DNA of 64,000 bases, from contig NZ_ABCK01000025.1 in NCBI RefSeq assembly GCF_000170755.1, positions 1-64,000 of the forward strand, written 5' to 3'. The notes beneath the pieces are model-generated. The model had not been told where the DNA came from and ran no database searches. It saw nothing but the letters and a program-made list of their open reading frames with translations. Below, piece after piece: positions 44,634-53,179 of the stretch. The position numbers and the translations under genes are program-made. This DNA is from Lentisphaera araneosa HTCC2155 (GTDB lineage Bacteria > Verrucomicrobiota > Lentisphaeria > Lentisphaerales > Lentisphaeraceae). How positions within the stretch are numbered: position 1 is the stretch's first letter; the number at the start of each line of letters is the position of its first letter.

Positions 44634-44773
44634 TCATTACACATATACGGGTGGTGGTGATAACGGTATAGAGAACAATAGTAATCGTTGTGGTAGGACT
44701 AAGGGGAAGGGGCAGGATAAGAAATGCGCGAGTTAATTATGTATGTCGCTTACTCCCAAAGCGAGTCTAAGAT

Positions 44774-46333
44774 TTACTTTCGATAGAGTTCTTTACAAGC
44801 AATAAGTAGGTATATGGGGATTGTGGGATGTTTCTCTTGATGAGCTTGCTTAATATAATGCTGATTAATGTGGGGCAAATCAAAAACTTGATCTAACTCA
44901 GAGTTAAGAGTAGTCCAAACTTCATCTAAGCCGGGGACGATACTGCCTCCAATGCTTTTGTCATAGTTGTAGCGTATGGTTTTTGGTGTAAGGTCGGACA
45001 TGGATTCGTTTCGAAAGAGATAGCGATTTTGATTGAGGTAGACTTTACAGTGCGTAGGTAAGGAATTGAAAAAATCAATGAGTTTAATATCGAGTAAAGG
45101 GTAACGGTATTGTAAGCCGAACTCTGCGCCTAATTGATAAGATTCTTCAAGGCGCTGAGCAGTATGTCTCCTGTCGGGAAGTAGGTATTTCGTGTATTCA
45201 AAAGTGCTTTTTCTTGGTAGGCCATGGTTTTGCTTTTGTGGGGGGAGGCGGAATTCCGGTTTGAGAAAGTTTTGGTCAAAGGAGTTGTCAAAAAAAAGTG
45301 GCTTGCTCTTGAAGAAGTATTTATAGATAATATGAGAAAAAGTGTAGGGCCATAAAATAGGGCGGCGGTTTTTAGCTTCGATGTAGATATGACCCCATTG
45401 GTGGTTTTTAATGAATTCTGCATAAGCACAGCCGCTAGCTCTTTGACTCACCCCCTCATCGCCACCGAAGCCTGAGAAAATAATTTTGGAACCTGATTCA
45501 CTTGCGGCCTGCATAAGTTGACGAGCCCATTCACCCACACCTGCTCTTGGCGGTTGAGCTAAATGTGTAGTTGCCCAACGACAATCATCAGCAATGTTGA
45601 CATTTTTTTTTGTGATCAGTTTGTGTTTGATTTCCGGGTGCATTTCTAGAAAGTCATTAACCAAATAACGTTCATCATTACCGTGCTCTGCGGCATGAGT
45701 AAAGCTATGTATTGCACTGTCAATTTTTGAAGCAAGTGCGGTAATGGTAGTGGAGTCAACACCTCCCGTAAGCTCACTTGCCAGCGGAGTATCATCAACA
45801 GGAAGTCTTTGTTTGACGGCATAAGTCAATTTTTCTCTAAAAAGTCTGCAAGCTTCTTCACGGCTAATATTAATAGTTTCAGGTTTCGTCATTTGCCAAT
45901 AGCGAGAGATTTTTAAGTTCCCATTTTTATAATGAAGTGAATGAGCTGGTGGTAAGCGAAAAATATTGCTATAAGCCGTTTCGTGTTCCTCTTCTTCCCA
46001 GTCATTTAAATAACGTATGACCCAATCATCATTGATTTGCGGAGTAATTTCAGGGTTATGGACGAGGTCTTTGAGTTTAGTGGAATAGAATATCTTATCA
46101 TTTTGGAAGCAGTAGAAAAACGGGATGACACCTAAATGATCTCTGGCACCAAAGTATTCGTTCTTAGTTTGATCGTGAATGAGGAAGGAAAAGTCACCGT
46201 AGAGTTTATTTACAAAGTTATTTTCTGTTTGGGTAAATAATGATAAAACGTATTCTTCAGCTTGTTCTGCTAAAGATGAATGAGAGTAAATATGGATATC
46301 ACCTTGGATATCAAGCTGAGAGTGAGAAAGCAT
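44774..46333 (-). CDS. Lasso cyclase, asparagine-synthetase-like protein C (519 aa)
   Basis: An N-terminal glutaminase-like region (YGDFSFLIHDQTKNEYFGARDHLGVIPFFY) lacks the catalytic Cys2, as expected for a lasso cyclase that does not use glutamine. The synthetase domain has the PP-loop ELTGGVDSTTI (about residue 190) and SGFGGDEGVS. These enzymes adenylate the ring Asp/Glu side chain and close the macrolactam. It ends the minus-strand operon, 27 bases after kinase gene 2, and converges on the broken precursor A3. Confidence 0.88.
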   Translation of the reverse strand: MLSHSQLDIQGDIHIYSHSSLAEQAEEYVLSLFTQTENNFVNKLYGDFSFLIHDQTKNEYFGARDHLGVIPFFYCFQNDKIFYSTKLKDLVHNPEITPQINDDWVIRYLNDWEEEEHETAYSNIFRLPPAHSLHYKNGNLKISRYWQMTKPETINISREEACRLFREKLTYAVKQRLPVDDTPLASELTGGVDSTTITALASKIDSAIHSFTHAAEHGNDERYLVNDFLEMHPEIKHKLITKKNVNIADDCRWATTHLAQPPRAGVGEWARQLMQAASESGSKIIFSGFGGDEGVSQRASGCAYAEFIKNHQWGHIYIEAKNRRPILWPYTFSHIIYKYFFKSKPLFFDNSFDQNFLKPEFRLPPQKQNHGLPRKSTFEYTKYLLPDRRHTAQRLEESYQLGAEFGLQYRYPLLDIKLIDFFNSLPTHCKVYLNQNRYLFRNESMSDLTPKTIRYNYDKSIGGSIVPGLDEVWTTLNSELDQVFDLPHINQHYIKQAHQEKHPTIPIYLLIACKELYRK

Positions 46334-46360
46334 GTGTTTTTATCTTTTAGTGATCTTTAT

Positions 46361-47212
46361 TTACTTTAAAGCTTTTTTAATAAGTTCAAAACATTCTAAG
46401 CGAGACTCTTTGTGATTGGGGCGCTTTAATTTAAAAACTCGAAGTGTTTTTAAAATATCGAAAGATTGTTGATTAAATTGAGCCGTTAATTCAATGGAGT
46501 CGATCACAGGACGTTGGTAGTAGCTCGACCAAAATGTGGTTACTTTTTCTGTTCCAGTCACTTCCTTAAGCTGAGGGCTATTCAGGGAATCATCAGTTTC
46601 TAGATAAATGAGGATGTCTAATTCTTTATCTACGTCAACTCTTTGTGATGAAGTATCGAGTTTATACTTCTCTTCATTATTCCAGAGTTTAGAGACAAGA
46701 GATGAGTTAAACTTGTTATAATCTAGATCATTTTTCCATAAGCGAAGAAAGGGGAAGCCCGGCAAAGTGATATTGCTCAGTTTGTCGAAACAAATAATTT
46801 CATCACAGAAGAATAGAGCTCCATTTTTGTGAAATTGAGCGGCTAAGCTAGATTTTCCTACGCCTGATTCTCCGCAAAAAGCAATGTGTTGATCAGTCCA
46901 TATGCAACTGTTGCCGTGAAGTAATAAATGCCCTCTTTGAAAGAGGAGTAAGCCAGTGATAAAGCTATGGAGATAGTCATTAAATGAGAGTTTATTGGCT
47001 ATGAAATTATAGACAATTTGATTTCCATTAGAGATATAGAAAGTGCCTGTATTCTCAAATTCTACAATGACTTTATTTGCGTTGAGGCCTAAGTTTGGAT
47101 AAAGCTGGATTGTTGACGATTTAGTATTCGGGATGGAGCCTTCATTTAGCCTAATGTTTTCAAATAAGCCATAGGAGCCGTTATTTAGCATGGTCTTATC
47201 GAGTTTATTCAT
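46361..47212 (-). CDS. HPr-kinase-like protein 2, candidate lasso peptide kinase (283 aa)
   Basis: Same architecture as the protein at 41193-42089: a divergent N-terminal half, then LLLHGNSCIW and Walker A GESGVGKSS (about residue 122), CDEIICF and LPGFPFLRLW. It is inside the B1-YkgJ-kinase-C gene string with 25- to 27-base gaps, so it belongs to the lasso operon. Two kinases for several precursors might divide substrates or steps; this is inference. Confidence 0.82.
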   Translation of the reverse strand: MNKLDKTMLNNGSYGLFENIRLNEGSIPNTKSSTIQLYPNLGLNANKVIVEFENTGTFYISNGNQIVYNFIANKLSFNDYLHSFITGLLLFQRGHLLLHGNSCIWTDQHIAFCGESGVGKSSLAAQFHKNGALFFCDEIICFDKLSNITLPGFPFLRLWKNDLDYNKFNSSLVSKLWNNEEKYKLDTSSQRVDVDKELDILIYLETDDSLNSPQLKEVTGTEKVTTFWSSYYQRPVIDSIELTAQFNQQSFDILKTLRVFKLKRPNHKESRLECFELIKKALK

Positions 47213-47237
47213 GAGTCAAGCTGCGCATTGTTTATGA

Positions 47238-47765
47238 TCACTTAGTTTTAGGCGCTTTTCTAGCCGTTTTTTCTTTATGGTGAAATTGTGAGAGGCGATT
47301 TTCGTAAGAAGCCCATTCCAGTAAGAGCTGACTATGCTGAATTCTAAATTTTTTTGTTTTGAGCTCGTTTTTGTTTTTCTCTAAAAAAGCATAATAAGCT
47401 TCTTTAAGTAATTGAGTTTCTTTGATGTTTGGGATGAGTTTTTTTAGCCGAATTTTTTGATCTTTGATTTGTTCGATTTTTTTTTTGATTTCATCGAATT
47501 CAAGCTTTCCATTAGAGAATTTACTTAATAAACGACATTTGAAATCACCGCAAATAGCAGGCCGGTTATGATCATAGACAGTACAACATTTATCAAAATA
47601 TTGACAGGGAAGTTTGAACCAATAAGAATCATCGACTATTTCAACTCCCATTTTAGGAAGTAGAGCTTCATTTTTGAAAGATGTAGCCCTTGTGAAGAGA
47701 GTGCCGTCGCAACAAAAACCACAGTCTTTGCAGAGTTCTTGTTCTTGATTTTGACTTGTGGCCAT
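47238..47765 (-). CDS. YkgJ-type cysteine-cluster protein in lasso operon (175 aa)
   Basis: CKDCGFCCDGTLF (about residues 12-24) is the C-x2-C-x2-CC signature of YkgJ/FliB-type putative metal-binding proteins, with more Cys at PCQYFDKCCTVYDHNRPAICGDFKC. A long charged helix (LEFDEIKKKIEQIKDQKIRLKK) follows. Its stop is 3 bases from the B1 start, so it is tightly co-expressed. I know no role for this family in lasso pathways; a metal-dependent modification of the peptide is one option. Confidence 0.75.
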   Translation of the reverse strand: MATSQNQEQELCKDCGFCCDGTLFTRATSFKNEALLPKMGVEIVDDSYWFKLPCQYFDKCCTVYDHNRPAICGDFKCRLLSKFSNGKLEFDEIKKKIEQIKDQKIRLKKLIPNIKETQLLKEAYYAFLEKNKNELKTKKFRIQHSQLLLEWASYENRLSQFHHKEKTARKAPKTK

Positions 47766-47768
47766 TAA

Positions 47769-48047
47769 CTAATGTGAAATTAAGGTTTTTTTATCAATCA
47801 TATCGAGGATAAAAGTCATGCAGTCTTTTTCACACTGTGCCTCAGTAACATCAAATTCTTGCATGAGTATAGGGAGTATTTGCTCAAGAGATTGGGGCTC
47901 ATCGAGAAGCTCCCAAATGATTGAGCCAATGGGGTCGAGTCCAAAGTACTTGCCTTCTTCAATACTCATCATCACCACTTCATCATCAATTTTGCTGGAG
48001 ATAATTTCAGGATTGCGTTGTAAGACTGTGTCATTTGTTAATTTCAT
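47769..48047 (-). CDS. PqqD-type RiPP recognition protein B1 (92 aa)
   Basis: VVMMSIEEGKYFGLDPIGSIIWELLDEPQSLEQILPILMQEFDV is the PqqD fold signature (Y-x-L-N/D-x-x-G-x-x-I-W). In lasso systems with split B proteins, B1 binds the precursor leader through its Y-x-x-P motif and presents it to B2. The leaders found here have W-x-x-P, so the pocket may differ slightly. Confidence 0.88.
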   Translation of the reverse strand: MKLTNDTVLQRNPEIISSKIDDEVVMMSIEEGKYFGLDPIGSIIWELLDEPQSLEQILPILMQEFDVTEAQCEKDCMTFILDMIDKKTLISH

Positions 48048-48157
48048 ATTTTGTGAACCTAAATTAAACTTATGTATGAATAGAATATTTTCAGTTTAGA
48101 TGGATTCAATTCTTTGTTCAAGAAATGATAGTTAAATTAGACTTCTTTACTAAGTTT

Positions 48158-49930
48158 TTAGCTTTTAAGCATGTTAAAATAAAGTCCTCTCAGCTTCATA
48201 AGCCCCTCATGAGTTCCTATTTCTTTTATTTCCCCTTTCTCTAGTACAATGACCTGATCGACATCTTTGATGGTGCTGAGGTTGTGAGCGATAATCAGGG
48301 TGATGAGGTCATTTTTATTTTCAAAAACAGCTTTTTGAATAAGTCGTTCATTGATGGAATCTAAATGACTTGTCGCTTCATCGAGAATGATGAGGTCGGC
48401 TTTTGCTGCAAAGGCGCGAGCTAAACAGAGGCGTTGTTTTTGACCCCCTGAGAGTTTGATGCCATTTTCTCCGATGTAGGAGTCTAGACCAAGTTCTAAG
48501 GAGTCAATAAAATCATGGAGTTGAGCTTTTTGGCATAATTCGATTAAATCTGAACTTGTCAGTTCAGTATTGCCGTAAAGGATATTGTCACGAATGGTGC
48601 CATCGAAAACAAAGTTCGCCTGGTGAACGATGGCCAAATGTTGGATGTAATTTTCTTTGTTGAGTTCCTGGAGTTCGATTCCATTAATAAGGATATTGCC
48701 GATAGAAGCTTTTTGGAACCCACATATAAGGTCGGCTAAGGTGCTTTTCCCTGAACCACTTGTTCCTACAAGGGCATAGGTTTTTCCTTTTTGCATAGTA
48801 AAAGAAATGTTTTCTAGTACTGGCTTATCGGGAAGATAGGAGAAGTTTAAGTTGACGATTTTAATTTTTTCAATACATTTATCAAGCTTTTTCCTGTTGG
48901 AGTCAGGGGGATTATCGAGTTCTTCTGACAAGATCTTGTGATAGCGCTCGAGGCAGGCGAGTCCACCTTGAGTTGAACTGATAGAAGAAAGGATATTGAA
49001 AATGGGATTCATAAGTTGAGCTGTGAAAAATTGTACTACCACTAATTCACCTAAGCTCATATGACCTCGAATGATCATGATGGAACCACCTGCCAGCATG
49101 AGGGCAGCCGCAATAGCCTGCATAAATGACCAAAGAGTGTAGATACCTTGTATTTGAAGGTTTGATTTGAGGCGAGTGTCATTGAGGTCGAGGTGGCGTT
49201 GGCTATGTTGAGATATTTCTTCTGCTTCTTTTGCATGAGAGCGAACAGTGCGTATGCCTTGAAAGACCTCGCTTAAAAAGCCGTGGATCACAGCTTGCTT
49301 ATCATAGATTTCATTTTGCAGAGGGCGCGTTTTTTTGGTGAGGAACATACAGAGAATTGTGAGAGTTCCGATGATCAATAGTATCAAAAGGGCAATCCAC
49401 GGACTCAAGTAAAAGCAGTAAGCAAGGATGACGCTTAGACGAAGTAGGGCGTTGATAGGGGTGAGGATCAGTTGATTACTGAGGCCAGTGATTTGATTGA
49501 TGTCGTTAGTAAAACGAGAAAGAAGCTCTCCTGACTTTGTCTTGTTGAAAAAGTTTATGGGCAAGTGAAGCACGTGTTTATAGAGCTTGTCTTGAAGGCT
49601 ATGGTTGAAAGAGGTTCTAAAACGTAGTTGAACTTGATTTTGGATAATATTTAAAACTTCGCTTAAAACGTAGGCTAAGAACAGTGCGCCAGCCCAGAGC
49701 AAAATTTCTTTTTCAATTTGTGGAGAGTTGGCCAGTTCTCTCCCGCTCAGGTAGCCATCAACAATTTGGCCACTTATTAAAGCGGGAATCAAGCCTAGAG
49801 CATTCGCAATAATAGACAGCAAAAGTGAAAAGGAAATGATTTCCCTATAGTGAGAAATCTGTTTAAGAAAAACTTTCATCTGAGTGATGAAATCCTTGGT
49901 GAAAAAGAACTCTAAACGTTTTCTAATCAT
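48158..49930 (-). CDS. Lasso peptide ABC exporter D (590 aa)
   Basis: Six membrane segments in the N-terminal half (e.g. IISFSLLLSIIANALGLIPA), then an ATPase domain with Walker A GTSGSGKST, signature LSGGQKQR and Walker B ADLIILDEA. No N-terminal peptidase domain is present, as in lasso exporters. I start at MIRKRLEFFF (49930), which overlaps the B2 gene by 8 bases; the open frame reaches 50041. It probably exports the mature peptide and gives self-protection. Confidence 0.88.
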   Translation of the reverse strand: MIRKRLEFFFTKDFITQMKVFLKQISHYREIISFSLLLSIIANALGLIPALISGQIVDGYLSGRELANSPQIEKEILLWAGALFLAYVLSEVLNIIQNQVQLRFRTSFNHSLQDKLYKHVLHLPINFFNKTKSGELLSRFTNDINQITGLSNQLILTPINALLRLSVILAYCFYLSPWIALLILLIIGTLTILCMFLTKKTRPLQNEIYDKQAVIHGFLSEVFQGIRTVRSHAKEAEEISQHSQRHLDLNDTRLKSNLQIQGIYTLWSFMQAIAAALMLAGGSIMIIRGHMSLGELVVVQFFTAQLMNPIFNILSSISSTQGGLACLERYHKILSEELDNPPDSNRKKLDKCIEKIKIVNLNFSYLPDKPVLENISFTMQKGKTYALVGTSGSGKSTLADLICGFQKASIGNILINGIELQELNKENYIQHLAIVHQANFVFDGTIRDNILYGNTELTSSDLIELCQKAQLHDFIDSLELGLDSYIGENGIKLSGGQKQRLCLARAFAAKADLIILDEATSHLDSINERLIQKAVFENKNDLITLIIAHNLSTIKDVDQVIVLEKGEIKEIGTHEGLMKLRGLYFNMLKS

Positions 49931-50372
49931 CAGAAACCTCGTGAGTGAAGCTGTTGATGACTGTGTATTCTTCAATGCCATTATCGCCAGTGACAATATA
50001 CTGTTGATGACGCAACCATGCATGAGCTTTGATTTCGCCATCTTCTTTTTTAAGGCCTAAATAGAGTGTGGACTCAAGTTTTTTTTTATTGAGGATTCTT
50101 TGCCCAGCGATCGCCTGTGGAAAGCAGACACATTTCCAAGGAAGTAGTTCAGCTATTCGAAAAATGAGGTGCTTAAGGAGCTTGATCTCATTTGAGATGG
50201 AGGATTCATTTTGAGGAGATTCACTTTCGCTCTGACCCAAAGTTTTGGCAAGGTTTTTAAATTCCTTAGTTTTGAGCTGTAGGCAGGCTAAGTTGAGCTC
50301 AAGAAAAACTTCTAAAGCTAAGAACTTGATTTTAAAGGGGAGTTTAATGAAAGTGAGAAAGCTTTTAAGCAT
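49923..50372 (-). CDS. Lasso leader peptidase B2, transglutaminase-like (149 aa)
   Basis: PWKCVCFPQAIAGQRILNKKKLESTLYLGLKKE, then IKAHAWLRHQQYIVTGD, is the lasso B2 signature: catalytic Cys (C83, before FPQA), His117 in AHAWL and a downstream Asp. It removes the leader after B1 has bound it. It overlaps both neighbours by 8 bases (methyltransferase before, exporter after), so the three are translationally coupled. Confidence 0.88.
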   Translation of the reverse strand: MLKSFLTFIKLPFKIKFLALEVFLELNLACLQLKTKEFKNLAKTLGQSESESPQNESSISNEIKLLKHLIFRIAELLPWKCVCFPQAIAGQRILNKKKLESTLYLGLKKEDGEIKAHAWLRHQQYIVTGDNGIEEYTVINSFTHEVSDD

Positions 50373-51564
50373 TGTCGGTAATCACTATAGAGGATTGATT
50401 ATTTTTAAAAGAATAAGTAAAGTTTACTGTTTGATTTGTGTATAAAACTTGAGCTGATTCTAGGACGTAAATAGAGTTTCCCCAGTTGTTTCGTGAGTCA
50501 GATTCATTAGGATGCAGTGTAAGTAGTGTATGAGGAGATAGTTTGGAGTTGAAGTAGATTAAAAAACCATTTAGGACTCCATCGATTTGAGATTTGAAAG
50601 AGCCTTGTATTGATAGGGTTTCATTACTTATTTTACTAAGAACGATTTTGGAAATTAAGAGAGGTTCGCTAAAAGTGGGGAAGTCCTTGCATTTATGTGA
50701 TCCAAGTTCGATTAATCTATTACTAGTAGGAGTGTTGAGGAGTTCTGAAAAATCTATTTGGTAGGCATTCTTCCAGTCAGAGCAAGTTCTCTTGGTGAAA
50801 AAGTACTTGTTGATAAGCTTCGTTGGTACTGTTAAAGGCAATAGATATATTTCTAAGGTTTGAGGAATGAGACGAGCCTCAGGCTTAAGAAGTCTTTTAC
50901 AAGCATCTTTTGTAGTGGGTATTATGCGTTCATTCAGTGGGTCATTACCGATAATTTCACTGACTAAAACACTGGCTTTTTCAGGGAGATGTATTTCAGT
51001 TGATAAACCTTCGAGTAGAGTGATTTTATCATTTAGCCTATTCTTTGCAAAGTTGCGTTCTGCAACTTTCCCCAACTCTGTTGCCTCAATTGCATAAACA
51101 TGTTTGGCGCCTGCTTGTGCCGCAGTGATGGCAAGTACTCCAGTTCCAGTTCCTATATCGACGACTATGTCATTTTCGCTTACGACTTCACGAATTGCTT
51201 TTTGGTAAGCTAGAGTTCGAGTTTTATCATTGAGCATGCGAATATGAACGGGGGCAGAATCAAAGTTTGCAGAGTTGGTGCCGATTACTATGGCGGAGTT
51301 ATCTGGCGAAGTTATTAAACCAATATTGATAGCTTGATTTAGAGTAGTCGTCAATTGAACCCAATGGGAGTGGCTGCTAGATAAGGTGGTCAGTTTTTGA
51401 ATGATTTCATTGTAGCTGATTGGCAGTGTCGTAACGGCAAGAATAGAAAAAATAGAATCCGATAAATAATAAGTTTTTTTGTTGATGATTACTTTTACCT
51501 GTCGTCGCGAAGAGGCAATAATCTCATATCTCTTGTTAGTTTGTAAAATCTGTTCAGGATTCAT
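50365..51564 (-). CDS. PRMT-like methyltransferase in lasso operon (399 aa)
   Basis: HIRMLNDKTRTLAYQKAI matches the H-x-x-M-L-x-D-x-x-R opening of protein arginine methyltransferases. VVDIGTGTGVLAITAAQAGAKHVYAIEA is the SAM site, and LVSEIIGNDPLNERI sits where PRMTs have their double-Glu loop. The N-terminal ~85 residues (YYLSDSIFSILAVTTLPISYNEIIQKL) look like a PqqD-type winged helix, possibly a leader-binding domain. It is the first gene of the coupled run with B2 and the exporter. Methylation of Arg in the basic tails is the natural guess; Lys or the C-terminus are alternatives. Confidence 0.78.
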   Translation of the reverse strand: MNPEQILQTNKRYEIIASSRRQVKVIINKKTYYLSDSIFSILAVTTLPISYNEIIQKLTTLSSSHSHWVQLTTTLNQAINIGLITSPDNSAIVIGTNSANFDSAPVHIRMLNDKTRTLAYQKAIREVVSENDIVVDIGTGTGVLAITAAQAGAKHVYAIEATELGKVAERNFAKNRLNDKITLLEGLSTEIHLPEKASVLVSEIIGNDPLNERIIPTTKDACKRLLKPEARLIPQTLEIYLLPLTVPTKLINKYFFTKRTCSDWKNAYQIDFSELLNTPTSNRLIELGSHKCKDFPTFSEPLLISKIVLSKISNETLSIQGSFKSQIDGVLNGFLIYFNSKLSPHTLLTLHPNESDSRNNWGNSIYVLESAQVLYTNQTVNFTYSFKNNQSSIVITDNA

Positions 51565-51680
51565 GCTTCACTTTGTTGAGTAATTACTGTAGGTGTGTAA
51601 TGCTGTAGTCTAGACCATGGAAGCTCATAAATCAATAGTGTAGGGCTTATGCAGTGAGTGGATTTTGATGCACTGGAGTG

Positions 51681-51686
51681 TATAAT
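51681..51686 (+). promoter_or_regulatory. -10-like box upstream of hisS
   Basis: TATAAT 39 bases before the hisS ATG; no convincing -35 at the right distance. Confidence 0.35.
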
Positions 51687-51724
51687 GCGCGGATTTTTAA
51701 ATAATTTGATTAGAGGGCCAAACA

Positions 51725-53032
51725 ATGGCAGATGTATTAGCAAAAATGATGAGTGGCTTTCCCGAGTGGTTGCCAGCTGCAAAAAGACAAGAAAAGCGCA
51801 TTTTAGATATTGTAGCCAAAGTCTACGAGAGTTACGGATTTACTCCGATTGAAACTGCTGCAGTAGAGAAAGTGAAAAGCTTAGCGACGACGGGTGATGT
51901 GAGTAAAGAAATTTTTGGCATTCATCGCTTAGCAGGAGAGGGTGAGAACAAGAAAGCTGAATTTGGTTTGCACTTTGACCTAACTTTACCAACGGCGCGC
52001 TACACAGCGGATAACTTTGCTAAACTGCAGTTTCCTTTTAAGCGTTATCAGATTCAAAAAGTCTGGCGTGGTGAACGTCCTCAGAAAGGTCGTTATCGTG
52101 AATTTTATCAGGCAGATATTGATGTGATTGGTGACGGCACACTTCCCCTACACTATGAAGCTGAAGTTGTTCAAGTTATTTACGATATCTTCACTCAGCT
52201 CAATATTGGCGAATTCACGGTGAAAATTAATAATCGCAAGTTACTTGAAGGTCTCTATCGTCAGCAGGATGTTGATGACATGAATGCAACTCTCATTATC
52301 GTCGACAAGATTGATAAAATTGGCAAAGACGAAGTCGTTCGTCTTCTTATTAAGAGTGGTTTGAGTATTGAGCAGTCGACTTTTTGCGCGGAACTCGCAG
52401 AAAAGAAGTTTTCTGTTTCTCAAGCACTGGAATTCATCCAAGAATTAGATACGAGTGACGAGCTTTTGGCAGCTGCACAGAATGAACTTAAAACAATTTT
52501 TGATAACCTCAGTCACTTGCCGGATGGTGCGGTCATTTTTGATTTATCGATAGCAAGAGGCCTCGACTACTACACCGGCTCAGTATATGAATGTGTGATT
52601 AATGGCCTCGAGAGTTATGGTAGTGTTTGTTCGGGTGGGCGTTACGATAACTTAGCAGAGAAGTTCTCTAAAAAGAAACTTCCTGGTGTAGGTTTATCAA
52701 TTGGTATAAGTCGTTTGCTCTACCTTCTTTTTGAAAATGGCCGACTCGATACTCTAGCGCCAACGCCAGTGCAAACTTATGTCGTTCTTTTTGATGAGAG
52801 TCAGCGTCCGAAAGCCAATAAAATGGCGACAGAAATGCGTGCTAATGGTATTAATGTGGAAGTGGCTCCCAGTGTGAAAAAATTTGGCAAGCAGATTCAA
52901 TTTGCCGAGAAACGCGGCGCCAAATTCATCGTTATTCCCGAGCAAGACCGTGAAGATCAGATGAAGAATCTGGAAACTGGTGATCAAGAAGATTTCTCCG
53001 TCGAGAAGATGAGAGGGTTTTTAAGCTCTTAG
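51725..53032 (+). CDS. hisS: Histidine--tRNA ligase (435 aa)
   Basis: Class II synthetase motif 2 is VWRGERPQKGRYREFYQADIDVIG and the HisRS-specific histidine A/B region is ARGLDYYTGSVYE and SVCSGGRYDNL. The C-terminal anticodon-binding domain has VEVAPSVKKFGKQIQFAEKRGAKFIVIP. Full length; charges tRNA-His in the cytoplasm. AGAGGGCC before the ATG may act as the ribosome-binding site. It is monocistronic, between the lasso operon and the nqr operon. Confidence 0.93.
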   Translation: MADVLAKMMSGFPEWLPAAKRQEKRILDIVAKVYESYGFTPIETAAVEKVKSLATTGDVSKEIFGIHRLAGEGENKKAEFGLHFDLTLPTARYTADNFAKLQFPFKRYQIQKVWRGERPQKGRYREFYQADIDVIGDGTLPLHYEAEVVQVIYDIFTQLNIGEFTVKINNRKLLEGLYRQQDVDDMNATLIIVDKIDKIGKDEVVRLLIKSGLSIEQSTFCAELAEKKFSVSQALEFIQELDTSDELLAAAQNELKTIFDNLSHLPDGAVIFDLSIARGLDYYTGSVYECVINGLESYGSVCSGGRYDNLAEKFSKKKLPGVGLSIGISRLLYLLFENGRLDTLAPTPVQTYVVLFDESQRPKANKMATEMRANGINVEVAPSVKKFGKQIQFAEKRGAKFIVIPEQDREDQMKNLETGDQEDFSVEKMRGFLSS

Positions 53033-53179
53033 AATCAAAGGTTTATATTTTTTAATTTGAGCAGGAAAGCGTTTTGTAAGAAGTCATAAAATGTTTAAAA
53101 ATCGGATATTTTGGTTTTAATTCATAAAACATCCACTATAGTCTTGCGATTTTTTAACCTACGAGTCTTTATATAAAAT

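Larger units (their letters stand above)
42183..44736 (+). pseudogene. Lasso peptide precursor A3, split by nested IS insertion
   Basis: The left part (42183-42225) encodes MKKKWLKPTVISLS; the right part resumes at 44630 and runs to TAA at 44734-44736. Removing 42226-44621 and one copy of the duplicated TCTGTCGA gives one frame of 49 residues: the left part, then IDHYTYTGGGDNGIE and a tail NNSNRCGRTKGKG ending CAS. In it W5-x-x-P8 and T19 keep the exact 11-residue spacing of A1 and A2. Glu29 falls at core position 9 (Thr at -2), Cys35 at core position 15 as in A2, and the last residue is Ser. The joined frame and spacing are strong support that this was a real precursor. As it stands, only a 15-residue peptide can be made. 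Confidence 0.8.

Noticed and set aside
48048-48157. Gap between B1 and exporter as the site of a lasso precursor
   Set aside because: Read in minus-strand frames; no frame with a W/Y-x-x-P leader and Thr before a Gly-x-Glu core.
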